From the NCBI RefSeq assembly GCF_018310535.1, contig NZ_CP074102.1:7874001-7938000 (forward strand): 64,000 nt of DNA. The letters run 5' to 3'. This stretch comes from Streptomyces mirabilis (lineage in GTDB: Bacteria; Actinomycetota; Actinomycetes; Streptomycetales; Streptomycetaceae). The notes under the pieces are model-generated. The model was not told the origin of the DNA, did not search any database, and saw only the letters and a list, made by a program, of their open reading frames with translations. Both the position numbers and the translations under genes were made by a program. Positions 52,150-60,732 of this stretch are shown one piece after another; the stretch's first letter is position 1; every line of letters starts with the position of its first letter.

Positions 52150-54507
52150 GTGTGGGACGACGCGTTTCCCAGCTTTCTGATCGGTCTGCGTGAGGGGCTG
52201 GAAGCGGGACTGATCGTCTCGGTTCTGGTCGCCACGCTCGTACGGTCCGACCAGCGTGCCCGACTGCCCCATGTGTGGACGGGAGTTGCCGCCGCCATCG
52301 GGTTGTCGATGAGCTTCGGTGCGGTGCTGACGTTCACGGCGGCGAACCTGCCCGGGAAGTCGCAGGAGGGGTTCGGCGGCACGCTCAGTCTGGTCGCGGT
52401 CGTGTTCGTCACCGCCATGGTGTTCTGGATGCGGCGCTCGGCCCGTACGTTCTCCGGCGAGATCAAGCAGAAGGTCACCGCCGCGCTGGGCATGGGCGCG
52501 AGCGTACTGATCGCCACGTCGTTCCTCGCCGTCGGCCGCGAGGGCCTGGAGACCGCGCTGTTCCTGTGGACCACCGCGCAGGCCGCGGGCAGTTCCTCGG
52601 GTCCGCTGGCCGGAGCGGCGGTCGGGCTGCTGATCGCCGCGGCGCTGTGCTGGGGCCTGTACCGGCGGGTCCTGCACATCAACCTCACGCGGTTCTTCAG
52701 CATCACCGGCGCCGTGCTCATCGTCATCGCCGCGGGCGTTCTCGGCTACGGCATGCGCGACCTCCAGGAAGCCACGGTGATCCCGGGCGGCACGTCGTAC
52801 GCCTTCGATCTGTCGGCGCATCTCGACCCGGCCTCCTGGTACGTCACCGTCGTCCAGGGCACGCTCAACCTCACCCCGCAGATGACCTGGCTCCAGGTCG
52901 GCGTCTACGGCGCGTACCTGGCGATCGTGATGACGCTGTTCGTGCGCGGCGTCCGCGGGGCGACCCCGGCGAAGCCGGCGCCGGTGGCGTCCGCCGCCGC
53001 GCAGGCCGGGACGCCGGACGGCGCCGCGCCCGCGGGGGTCGCTGTCGCGACGGCCGACAAGCCCGCCGAGTCGACGACCTCGGCGTCCGCGGCCGCCGTC
53101 GCGCAGGCAGCCGGGACGCCCGCCGACCCCGGCACCGGGATTGCCGTCGCGTCGACCGCCGTCGAGGCCGAGCGGTCCACCGCGCCCGTCTCCGCAGGTG
53201 AGGTCCCCTCCGAAGGCGGGGCCGCCTCCGAACACGAGCCCGCCGCCGCAGGCGAGAAGTCCGCCGAGCCTGCGGCCTCCGGCCCCGACCAGCCGTCCGC
53301 TCCCGCCGAGGGCGCCGCGGTCACGCCGTCCACCCCCCGTCGCTTCCCCCGCTGGACGGTCCCCGCCGCTCTCGTCGCCGCGCCCGCGCTCATCGCGGGG
53401 ATCACCATCGCGGCCAGCAGCGGAAAGCCCGCGTCCGGGACGCCCGTCGTCGAGGTGTCCGTGGCCGACTGCGGCAAGGGCTTCACCGCGCCCAAGCCGG
53501 GTCGGCAGACCTTCCAGGTGCGCAACACCGGCTCCCGTACCTCCGAGATCTATCTGATCGACCCGGTCAGCAACGCCGTCTACGGCGAGGTCGAGGGCAT
53601 CGCCCCCGGCACCACCCGCGCCCTGATAGCCACCGTCGGGACGGGCTCGTACGCCTGGCGCTGTGTGCCCAACGGCGGCAAGGCCGTCACCTCGGCGGCC
53701 GTACGCGTCAGCGCGGGCGGCGGCTCGGTCCAGGCCGTACTGCCGGTCTCCGAGAAGGACCTCGCCGCACCGCTGGCCGCCTACCGTACGTACGTCGACC
53801 AGGGTCTGGCCGACCTGCAGACCAAGACGCGCAGCCTCCAGAGCGACCTCGACGCCGACAAGCTCGACCAGGCCCGCAAGGACTGGCTGCCCGCGCACAC
53901 GCAGTACGCCTCGCTCGGCGCCGCCTACGGAACGTTCGCCGACTTCGACGCCAAGATCAACGGCCGTACGGCCGGACTCGCGGGCGGGGTCGAGGACCCG
54001 GCCTTCACCGGCTTCCACCGCATCGAGTACGGCCTGTGGCACGGCCAGTCCGCCGCCACCCTCGCGCCGTACGCCAAGCAACTCGCCGCCGATGTGGACG
54101 CCCTGCGCAAGGACTTCCCGAAGCAGGACTTCGAACCGGCCGACCTTCCGCTGCGCACCCACGAGATCCTCGAGAACACCCTGCACCGTGAACTGAGCGG
54201 CAACGCCGACTACGGCAGCGGCACCGAACTCGCCACCACCGAGGCCAACCTCGACGGCACCCGCGAACTGCTCACCCTGCTCCGCCCGCTGATCGACAGG
54301 CGCAATGCCAAGGTGATCCCGGCCGTCGAGACATGGATGCGGCGCACCGAGCAACTGGTGCTCGCCCAGCGGGCCGAGGACGGTACCTGGACGCCGCTGG
54401 ACAAGCTGTCCGACACCGACCGGCAGCGCCTCGACGGCTCGGTCGGCCAGTTGCTGGAAGAGCTCGCCCCGATCCCGGACCTCCTGGAGATCCGCAAGGC
54501 CGCGTGA
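52150..54507 (+). CDS. efeUO: Fused ferrous-iron permease EfeU and iron-binding EfeO
   Basis: One 785-residue protein carries two parts of the EfeUOB system. The first 280 residues are the Ftr1/EfeU permease with seven helices and two REGLE motifs (LREGLEAGLI near 10 and GREGLETALF near 130). A Pro/Ala/Thr/Ser/Glu-rich linker of about 130 residues follows, then a membrane helix near 405-420 (AALVAAPALIAGITIAASS). The EfeO part has a cupredoxin domain (about 430-530) and a peptidase-M75-like imelysin domain (about 535-785) with HRIE in GFHRIEYGLWHG. Usually these are two genes. The start is the GTG at 52150 after GAGAGAGG. Iron-box promoter upstream, efeB 140 bp downstream. Confidence 0.92.
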   Translation: MWDDAFPSFLIGLREGLEAGLIVSVLVATLVRSDQRARLPHVWTGVAAAIGLSMSFGAVLTFTAANLPGKSQEGFGGTLSLVAVVFVTAMVFWMRRSARTFSGEIKQKVTAALGMGASVLIATSFLAVGREGLETALFLWTTAQAAGSSSGPLAGAAVGLLIAAALCWGLYRRVLHINLTRFFSITGAVLIVIAAGVLGYGMRDLQEATVIPGGTSYAFDLSAHLDPASWYVTVVQGTLNLTPQMTWLQVGVYGAYLAIVMTLFVRGVRGATPAKPAPVASAAAQAGTPDGAAPAGVAVATADKPAESTTSASAAAVAQAAGTPADPGTGIAVASTAVEAERSTAPVSAGEVPSEGGAASEHEPAAAGEKSAEPAASGPDQPSAPAEGAAVTPSTPRRFPRWTVPAALVAAPALIAGITIAASSGKPASGTPVVEVSVADCGKGFTAPKPGRQTFQVRNTGSRTSEIYLIDPVSNAVYGEVEGIAPGTTRALIATVGTGSYAWRCVPNGGKAVTSAAVRVSAGGGSVQAVLPVSEKDLAAPLAAYRTYVDQGLADLQTKTRSLQSDLDADKLDQARKDWLPAHTQYASLGAAYGTFADFDAKINGRTAGLAGGVEDPAFTGFHRIEYGLWHGQSAATLAPYAKQLAADVDALRKDFPKQDFEPADLPLRTHEILENTLHRELSGNADYGSGTELATTEANLDGTRELLTLLRPLIDRRNAKVIPAVETWMRRTEQLVLAQRAEDGTWTPLDKLSDTDRQRLDGSVGQLLEELAPIPDLLEIRKAA

Positions 54508-54556
54508 GCGGCCGAAAGTCCGCCTGAGCAACCCCAGGGCCGCGTGAGCAGCCCAG
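54497..54556 (+). repeat. Three 20-bp tandem units carrying the efeUO stop codon
   Basis: Units at 54497, 54517 and 54537 share the pattern CCGCxTGAGC; the first and third match at 17 of 20 positions. TGA occurs at 54505 (the real stop), 54525 and 54545, one in each frame. Confidence 0.7.
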
Positions 54557-54647
54557 CGGCGCCGACCCGAGACCGTCGGCCCACCCGCGCCGAACCACCG
54601 CCCCCGCAGTACCGGGACCATGTGCCCACAGGAGAGGACCTCCCCCG

Positions 54648-55931
54648 ATGACGACCCCGAGCCAGGACGACCAGGCCGCGCCGGGCGCCTGCCCCTTCGG
54701 CCGCCGTACGTTCACCAAGACCGCCCTCGGCGTCGGCGCGGCCGGAGCCGCCCTGGCGGGCGCCGGGCTCGTCGGGGCCCAGGTGGCCGCGGGCAGCACT
54801 CCCGCCGCGGCGGCCGACTCGGGCAGCGGCAAGGTGGCCTTCCACGGCGCCCACCAGGCCGGCATCACCACCCCCGCGCCCACGGCCGCCGTCTTCGTCT
54901 CCTTCGACGTCATCGCCGAGGACCGGACCGAACTGGCCGCCCTGCTGCGCACGATCACCGAACGGGCCCGCTTCCTGACCACCGGTGGCACCCCGGTCGA
55001 CCTCGGCGTGGGCGCACCGCCCTCCGACAGCGGTCTGCTGGGACCGGACCTGCCCGCGGACGACCTCACCGTCACCGTGGGCGTCGGCGCCTCGCTCTTC
55101 GACGACCGCTATGGCCTCGCCGACCGCATGCCGCGCCACCTGAAGCCGATGCGCACCTTCCCCAACGACAACCTCGACGCCGCCGAGTGCCACGGCGACC
55201 TGTCGTTGCAGCTGTGCGCCGCCCACTCCGACACGGTGCTGCACGCCCTGCGCGACATCACCCGGCACACGCGCGGCGCGATGCAGATCAAGTGGCGCAT
55301 CGACGGCTTCCAGAACCCGTCCCGTCCGACCGGCGCGCAGCGCAACTTCCTCGGGTTCAAGGACGGCATCGCCAATCCCGACACGACCTCGTCCCGCGAG
55401 ATGGACAAGCTGGTCTGGGTCACCGCGGCCGACGGCGAACCGGCCTGGGCGGTCGGCGGCAGCTACCAGGTCATCCGGATCATCCGCATGCTGGTCGAGT
55501 TCTGGGACCGGGTCTCGCTCACCGAGCAGGAGAAGATGATCGGCCGCCGCCGTGACACCGGCGCACCGCTGGACGGCGCCCAGGAGACCGACCTCCCGCG
55601 CTACGCCAAGGACCCCAAGGGCGAGGCGATCCCGCTGGACGCACACATCCGGCTGGCCAACCCCCGTACGGCGAAGAGCGACACCACCCGGATCCTGCGC
55701 CGCGGCTACAACTACGACCGGGGCGTCGACAAGGCGGGCAACTTCGACATGGGCCTGGCCTTCTGCTCCTACCAGCAGGACGTGGTCCGTCAGTTCGAGG
55801 CGACCCAGACGCGTCTGATCGACGAGCCGCTCGTCGACTACATCAGCCCCACCGGGGGCGGCTACTTCTTCGCGCTGCCCGGGGTGAAGGACAAGTCCGA
55901 CTGGCTGGGCCGCTCCCTCGTCGAGGGCTGA
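54648..55931 (+). CDS. efeB: EfeB deferrochelatase/DyP-type heme peroxidase, Tat-exported
   Basis: A 427-residue dye-decolorising peroxidase. The N terminus has a twin-arginine signal, [12 protein letters not shown] near residues 17-28, followed by a hydrophobic stretch to about residue 55. The heme-pocket motif [10 protein letters not shown] contains the catalytic aspartate; the proximal histidine lies in [12 protein letters not shown]. EfeB releases or oxidises iron for EfeO and EfeU. It lies 140 bp after efeUO and probably shares its iron-regulated promoter. The tail overlaps the convergent membrane-protein gene by 70 bp. Confidence 0.94.
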   Translation: MTTPSQDDQAAPGACPFGRRTFTKTALGVGAAGAALAGAGLVGAQVAAGSTPAAAADSGSGKVAFHGAHQAGITTPAPTAAVFVSFDVIAEDRTELAALLRTITERARFLTTGGTPVDLGVGAPPSDSGLLGPDLPADDLTVTVGVGASLFDDRYGLADRMPRHLKPMRTFPNDNLDAAECHGDLSLQLCAAHSDTVLHALRDITRHTRGAMQIKWRIDGFQNPSRPTGAQRNFLGFKDGIANPDTTSSREMDKLVWVTAADGEPAWAVGGSYQVIRIIRMLVEFWDRVSLTEQEKMIGRRRDTGAPLDGAQETDLPRYAKDPKGEAIPLDAHIRLANPRTAKSDTTRILRRGYNYDRGVDKAGNFDMGLAFCSYQQDVVRQFEATQTRLIDEPLVDYISPTGGGYFFALPGVKDKSDWLGRSLVEG

Positions 55932-56569
55932 AGCGCAGGGTGAAGAGGGGGTTGGGCCGGGGCCGGCAGTGGGGCCGGACCCGAGGCCGTCCCGTCCAGC
56001 GTGCCGAGCAGAAACGGCATCACTCCCCGTTCCAGCAGGGCCAGTTGCCACTCCTCATGGGCCCGGCTCACCTCTGGATCGCGGTCCTCCGGGGTGGGGC
56101 GGTCGCGCGTCGCCAGCGACCAGAGAAGGTCGCCCAGCGCCGCCCCCGCCGTCACCGCGGCCAGGATCACCACCACCATGATCAGCCCGTCGTTCAGATG
56201 CGGGCGCACGTCGAGGGCGTGCAGGTCGAAGCCGCTCAGGACGTACACACCCGCGGCGACGACACCAAGACTCGGCACGAGCAGCGCCGAGACGGACACG
56301 GAGCCATCCCCCACACGTACGGAGGCCTTTGAGGGTCCGTCATGCCGTCGGGACGCCCGCAGCCGGAGGTACCGGTCGTACTCGACCGCGGCGGTCCGGG
56401 AGAGCGAGGGGCACGCCTGAAGGGCTTCGGCGCGCAGGCGCTCGCGCGTGTCCGCCACGCCGACGCGTTCCACGGCTGCCATGATCTCGGGGGAGTGGAG
56501 AGCCCGGTCCAGGATCCGCTCGAAGGTGCCGTCACTCGGCGCCGCCGGACCGTCGTCACGTTCCTTCAT
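55862..56569 (-). CDS. Two-helix membrane protein of unknown function
   Basis: A 235-residue protein. Residues 1-85 are helical and charged ([50 protein letters not shown]). Two membrane helices follow, [22 protein letters not shown] and [24 protein letters not shown], then a charged segment and a Pro-rich tail. I do not recognise the family. The start is the ATG at 56569. A perfect dyad at 56609-56631 lies just upstream. It overlaps efeB tail to tail by 70 bp. Confidence 0.8.
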   Translation of the reverse strand: MKERDDGPAAPSDGTFERILDRALHSPEIMAAVERVGVADTRERLRAEALQACPSLSRTAAVEYDRYLRLRASRRHDGPSKASVRVGDGSVSVSALLVPSLGVVAAGVYVLSGFDLHALDVRPHLNDGLIMVVVILAAVTAGAALGDLLWSLATRDRPTPEDRDPEVSRAHEEWQLALLERGVMPFLLGTLDGTASGPAPLPAPAQPPLHPALQPSTRERPSQSDLSFTPGSAKK

Positions 56570-56608
56570 TTGGGGGTCCCCCGAGACGTAAGAGGCTCAC
56601 GATGAGGC

Positions 56609-56631
56609 AAACCCTACAGTATGTAGGGTTT
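56609..56631. promoter_or_regulatory. Perfect dyad AAACCCTACA-GTA-TGTAGGGTTT
   Basis: Arms of 10 bp are fully complementary, centre GTA. It lies 40 bp before the start of the membrane-protein gene at 56569 and shares its left arm and TGTA with the dyad at 51678. It is probably a repressor or activator site; the core TACA-N3-TGTA resembles BlaI/CopY-type sites, which usually have a 2-nt centre. Confidence 0.7.
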
Positions 56632-56723
56632 CCGCTCGCCAACCGCTTCGGTGTCGGGTCTCCATCGCGTCGCGGGATCTTCGCAGGCGCTTCGGCACGG
56701 GATACGTCGTCCTGCGCCGAGCG

Positions 56724-57290
56724 TCACGGCCTCCTGGTGGCCCGGTGCACGAAGGCGGGCGGGAGGTTCGGCCACACCACCGGCGAGCGCTCCAACCGGT
56801 CGAAGCGGCAGGCCAGTTCGGCGGTGAAGTGACGGGCGGGCGGAGTCCAGGCCGCGTGCAGATACGCGAAGGTGGTGAACCGGCCGCCGGGCGCCAGGGC
56901 TTCGCTCACGGCGTCCAGGATGTGCCCGCGCCGCTCCCGCGACATGACCGTCCACGGCAGCCCGGAGACCACCGCGTCGACCGGTCCGCTCACCGCGGCG
57001 GCCAGGTCGGCGGCCGAACCCCGCACCACGGTCAGCCGTTCGTCGCGCCGTGCGGCCGACAACCGTGCCGCGAGCACCGGATTGAGCTCGACCGCGACGA
57101 GCCGCGCGTCGGGCGCGAGCCGGGCCAGGATCGCGTCGGTGAACACCCCGGTCCCCGGACCCAGTTCGGCAACGAGCCGGGCCCGCTCCAGACCGATGCC
57201 CTCGGTCATCGCGTGGGCCAGCCGACGTGAACTGGCCGTCACGGCGCCGGTCATGAGGGGCCGTCTGAGGAACTCGCTGGTGATCGACAT
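56724..57290 (-). CDS. Class I SAM-dependent methyltransferase (PmtA/KsgA-like)
   Basis: A 188-residue methyltransferase. The SAM-binding motif I is ARLVAELGPGTGVFTDAIL near residues 37-55, motif II LVAVELNPVLAARL, and the post-motif VVSGLPWTVMSRERRGHIL has the catalytic-loop pattern of phospholipid N-methyltransferases and rRNA adenine dimethylases (SGLPW in place of NxPY). The substrate is unknown; a lipid is plausible. Start at the ATG 57290, with an ATG at 57299 as alternative. Divergent from the histidine kinase. Confidence 0.85.
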   Translation of the reverse strand: MSITSEFLRRPLMTGAVTASSRRLAHAMTEGIGLERARLVAELGPGTGVFTDAILARLAPDARLVAVELNPVLAARLSAARRDERLTVVRGSAADLAAAVSGPVDAVVSGLPWTVMSRERRGHILDAVSEALAPGGRFTTFAYLHAAWTPPARHFTAELACRFDRLERSPVVWPNLPPAFVHRATRRP

Positions 57291-57422
57291 GGCGGCCATG
57301 CTGGAAGCGCGCCGGGTGGCCGCACGTCGTATCCCCGGCCGGTGCGCGTACGACCGCGGGAGGACCCCGTGACGCCCCGCAGGACGATGCGGCGGAGCGG
57401 TCCCCGGTCATAGCGTGAGGCG

Positions 57423-58736
57423 GTGCATCGGCTGATCGAGACCCTGGCCCGTCGGCGGCGCGGCCGCCCGTGGCTGACGGACGTCCTGCTGGTCGTGCTG
57501 GTGGCCGTGCCCCCGGTCATCCGCCCGGAGCCGGGCTGGCGGCCGGTCTGGGTGCAGGTGGGCGTGTACGTCGCCCTGGTGCTGCCCCTGCTGTGGCGCC
57601 GCCGGCGGCCGGTGCTCGTCGCGGCCCTGGTGACGGCGGCGTTCTGGGCGCAGTACCTCGGACAGGTGTGGGGACAGGAACCGGGGCGCGGCGCCGTCGC
57701 CCTGGCCGCGGTCCTGGCCACCCTCACCGTGCGCGGGCTGCGCCGCGCCGCCGCGCTGACGGTGGTCTGTGCCGCCGGCTGCGTACTGCTGTGGATTCCC
57801 GCGTGGCAGCGGGAGTACGTGGGTCCGGGCGCCCGCGGAGCCTGGCTCACCCCGCTCGCCGTGGGGCTGCTGCTGGCCGGGGCCTGGGTGTTCGGCGAGT
57901 ACGTCCGTGCCCGGCGCGCCTACCTCGCCGAGTTCGAGCGGCGGGCCGCACTCGTCGAGTCGGAGCGCCTCGCCCTGGCCCGGGTCGCCGTCGCCGAGGA
58001 ACGGGCGCGCATCGCCCGCGAGATCCACGACGTCCTCGCGCACAGCGTGAGCGTGATGGTGGTGAACGCCGAGGGCGGCAGACTGATGCGGCATGTCGAC
58101 CCCGCCGTCGTCGACCGCACCCTCGGCGTCATCAGCGCGACCGGCCGCGAGGCCCTGGGCGAACTGCGCCGGCTGCTGGAGGTGCTGCGTACGCCCGACG
58201 CGGACGCCTCGGCCGACCCCGACTCCGGCGCCGATGCGGCTCCCGAGCCCCTCTCGGCCGATCTACGCCGGCTGATCGGACGCCTCAACACGAGCGGCAC
58301 GCGCGCCCGGCTGGACCTGCGCGGTGAGCGGGGCGGCCTCCCGGCGGACCTCACCGCGCAGACGTACCGCATCGTGCAGGAAGCGCTCACCAACATCGTC
58401 AAGCACGCGCCGCCGGACGCCTCGATCCACGTACGGGTCGACACGGGCGCCCCGGGGCCCGGGCGGCTGGTCCGCGTCCGGGTGGAGAACTCAGCCGGAG
58501 CCGGAGCCGGATTCGCAGGAGGAGCCGGAGCCGGATCCGCAGGAGGAGCCGGAGCCGTGACCGCCGCCGAGCTCCCCGCCCCGCTGCCCTCGTCCGGTCG
58601 CGGTCTCACCGGCATGCGCGAACGCACCGCCCTGTACGGCGGGAGTGTCGACGCCGGGCCCACACTCGACGGCGGCTACCGGGTCGCCGCCACCCTGCGC
58701 GTCGCCGAGCCCGAGCCCACCGGGGCGACTCCATGA
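57423..58736 (+). CDS. Two-component sensor histidine kinase, HisKA_3 (NarL/DesK type)
   Basis: A 437-residue membrane sensor. Four to five helices fill residues 18-150. The dimerisation motif is ARVAVAEERARIAREIHDVLAHSVSVMVVNAEGG, with the phosphorylated histidine in EIHDVLAHS. The ATPase region carries RIVQEALTNIVKHAPPDA and GRGLTGMRERTALYGG. A Gly/Ala-rich loop of two 24-bp repeats (GAGAGFAGGAGAGSAGG) sits in the ATP lid near residues 360-380. Start GTG 57423. It overlaps its response regulator by 4 bp. Confidence 0.94.
   Translation: MHRLIETLARRRRGRPWLTDVLLVVLVAVPPVIRPEPGWRPVWVQVGVYVALVLPLLWRRRRPVLVAALVTAAFWAQYLGQVWGQEPGRGAVALAAVLATLTVRGLRRAAALTVVCAAGCVLLWIPAWQREYVGPGARGAWLTPLAVGLLLAGAWVFGEYVRARRAYLAEFERRAALVESERLALARVAVAEERARIAREIHDVLAHSVSVMVVNAEGGRLMRHVDPAVVDRTLGVISATGREALGELRRLLEVLRTPDADASADPDSGADAAPEPLSADLRRLIGRLNTSGTRARLDLRGERGGLPADLTAQTYRIVQEALTNIVKHAPPDASIHVRVDTGAPGPGRLVRVRVENSAGAGAGFAGGAGAGSAGGAGAVTAAELPAPLPSSGRGLTGMRERTALYGGSVDAGPTLDGGYRVAATLRVAEPEPTGATP
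58494..58557 (+). repeat. 24-bp coding tandem repeat in the histidine kinase
   Basis: Two full and one partial copy of a 24-bp unit starting GCCGGAGCCGGAT encode GAGAGF AGGAGAGS and relatives, in the ATPase domain's variable loop. Confidence 0.75.
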
Positions 58737-59425
58737 CCGGTCCGTCCCCAACCCCGTCCCCGTCCCGCGTGCTGATCTGCGACGACCAGGAGCTGATCCG
58801 GATGGGGCTGCGCATGGTCGTCGACAGCCAGCCGGACCTCACCGTGGTGGGCGAGGCCGCCGACGGCGACGCGGCGATCGAGGGCGTCGCCGCCCTGGAG
58901 CCGGACCTCGTCCTGATGGACGTACGCATGCCCGGTCTGGACGGACTCGCCGCCACCGAGCACCTCTGCGCGCAGCCCCACGGGCCCCGGATCCTCGTCG
59001 TCACCACCTTCGACCTCGACGAGTACGCCTACGCGGCCCTGCGGGCCGGCGCGAACGGCTTCCTCGTCAAGGACGCCCCGGCCGAGGAGATCCTGGTGAC
59101 CGTGCGGGCGGTGCTGCGGGGAGAGGTCATGGTGGCGCCCTCGCTCACCCGGCGCCTGGTCGAACGCTTCGTCCTGCACGCGCCCGCGTCCGCGTCCACG
59201 CCCGCCCAGCGCAACCGCCTAGCCGCCCTCACCGAGCGGGAACGGGAAGTCCTCGCCCTGGTCGCCCGGGGACTGCCCAACGGCGAGATCGCGGGCCGCC
59301 TCTTCGTCGGGGAGACGACCGTCAAGACCCACCTCGGCCGCATCCTGACCAAGCTCGGCCTCCGGGACCGTATCCACGCGGTGATCTTCGCCTACGAGAG
59401 CGGGCTGGTACAGGTCGGGGACTGA
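58733..59425 (+). CDS. NarL/LuxR-type response regulator
   Basis: A 230-residue regulator partnered with the kinase. The receiver domain (10-125) has acidic residues in LICDDQ, the phosphoacceptor aspartate in DLVLMDVRMPGLDGL and lysine in FLVKDAPAEE. The LuxR HTH (about 160-225) reads LTEREREVLALVARGLPNGEIAGRLFVGETTVKTHLGRILTKLGLRDR. The ATG at 58733 overlaps the kinase stop (ATGA). The stop is followed by a 17-bp tandem repeat. Target genes unknown; the esterase at 59620 follows on the same strand. Confidence 0.95.
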   Translation: MTGPSPTPSPSRVLICDDQELIRMGLRMVVDSQPDLTVVGEAADGDAAIEGVAALEPDLVLMDVRMPGLDGLAATEHLCAQPHGPRILVVTTFDLDEYAYAALRAGANGFLVKDAPAEEILVTVRAVLRGEVMVAPSLTRRLVERFVLHAPASASTPAQRNRLAALTEREREVLALVARGLPNGEIAGRLFVGETTVKTHLGRILTKLGLRDRIHAVIFAYESGLVQVGD

Positions 59426-59502
59426 ACGGAGACGGGAACTGAACGGCTACGGGAACTGAACGGCTACGGGAATCGAGCGGCGACGGGGATCGGGCGGCGA
59501 GG
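59422..59502 (+). repeat. 17-bp tandem repeat beginning at the response-regulator stop codon
   Basis: Units at 59422, 59439, 59456 and 59473 and a partial at 59490 follow CTGAACGGCTACGGGAA; units two and three are identical. TGA at 59423 (true stop), 59440 and 59457 fall in three different frames. The rest of the interval to 59619 holds only the ribosome site of the esterase. Confidence 0.85.
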
Positions 59503-59619
59503 TGCATCCCGCCGTTCGGCGGGACTTCTCCGCCGTCCGGCGCTGCCGTGGGACCGCGGGGGCGAGGCACGATGACATCCAGTGGTCACAGGGACGTGGC
59601 CCGGACGCAGGGAGAGCCG

Positions 59620-60624
59620 ATGACCACCAATGCTTCCGCCGAGGCGCAGGGCTCCCGGGTCGGGCCGCCCCCGCCGTTCGACCCGGAGCTCGCCGCCGCC
59701 CTCGAAATCATCCGCGAACAGCTGCCGTCCTCGTTCAGCATCGAGATGATCCCGGCGCTGCGCGAGGGCATGGCACTGTCCGAAGGGGAGGACCTGGACC
59801 TGACCCGGGACGGCGCCTTCGAGGTGGAGGAGCGCACGGTGCCCGGGCCGCAGGGCGCACCGGACATCTCCCTGCTCATCTGTCGGCCGACCCGGGCCGC
59901 CGCGGCCGTGCCCGTCGTCTACAACGTGCACGGCGGCGGCATGGTGATCGGCGACAACCGCACCGGCGTCGGGGAAATGCTGGACTGGGCCGAGGAGTTG
60001 GGCACGGCTGTGGTGTCGGTGGAGTACCGCCTCGCGCCTGAACACCCGCATCCGGCCCTCGTCGAGGACTGCTACGCCGGACTGAAGTGGACGGCCGAAC
60101 ATGCCGGGGAACTGGGGTTCGACCCCGAGCGGATCATCGTCGCGGGCGCGAGCGCCGGGGGCGGTCTGAGCGCGGCGGTCGCCCTGCTCGCCCGGGACCG
60201 CGGCGCACCGGCGCTCCTGGGACAGGTGCTGCTGTGCCCGATGCTCGACGACCGCAACGACACCCCCTCCAGCCGTCAGATGGCCGGTCTCGGCGTGTGG
60301 GACCGTGCGGCGAACCAGATGGGGTGGACGGCCCTGCTCGGTGACGCCCGCGGCGGCCCGGACGTCTCTCCCTACGCCGCCCCGGCCCGCGCCGACGACC
60401 TCTCCGGACTGCCCCCGGCCTTCATCGACGTCGGCTCGGCCGAGACTTTCCGGGACGAGGCCGTCGCCTACGCGAGCCGGCTGTGGCAGGCGGGCGGCCG
60501 GGCCGAACTCCACGTGTGGCCGGGTGGCTTCCACGGATACGACCTGATGGCGCCGCAGGCGGCCCTGTCCCAGGACACCAAGGCAGCACGTCTGCGCTGG
60601 CTGCGCCGGCTCCTGGAGAACTGA
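59620..60624 (+). CDS. Hormone-sensitive-lipase-family esterase
   Basis: A 334-residue alpha/beta hydrolase. The oxyanion motif is VYNVHGGGMVIGD near 98-110, with SVEYRLAPEHPHPALVEDC following. The nucleophile serine is in VAGASAGGGLSAAV, the catalytic aspartate in DVGSAETFRDEA, and histidine in WPGGFHGYDLMAP. These are HSL-family signatures; substrates are short-chain esters. The ATG at 59620 follows CAGGGAGAG. No obvious partner. Confidence 0.93.
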   Translation: MTTNASAEAQGSRVGPPPPFDPELAAALEIIREQLPSSFSIEMIPALREGMALSEGEDLDLTRDGAFEVEERTVPGPQGAPDISLLICRPTRAAAAVPVVYNVHGGGMVIGDNRTGVGEMLDWAEELGTAVVSVEYRLAPEHPHPALVEDCYAGLKWTAEHAGELGFDPERIIVAGASAGGGLSAAVALLARDRGAPALLGQVLLCPMLDDRNDTPSSRQMAGLGVWDRAANQMGWTALLGDARGGPDVSPYAAPARADDLSGLPPAFIDVGSAETFRDEAVAYASRLWQAGGRAELHVWPGGFHGYDLMAPQAALSQDTKAARLRWLRRLLEN

Positions 60625-60732
60625 CCCCGTCCACCAGGCGTTCTTGCCGGTGACGGCTTGGCACCGGGCGCCGGAAGACGGAGCATGAGGGGCGACGCTT
60701 TCCGGTGGGTCCGTGCGAGGTGAGTGAGTTCG

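Noticed and set aside
52087..54621. An 844-codon open frame on the minus strand opposite efeUO, and similar long antisense frames elsewhere
   Set aside because: They are expected in DNA of this GC content, have Arg/Gly/Pro-rich composition without domains, and lie opposite genes with clear families.
59422..59502. Possible CRISPR-like array
   Set aside because: Units are contiguous 17-bp copies with no unique spacers and no cas genes; it is a minisatellite.
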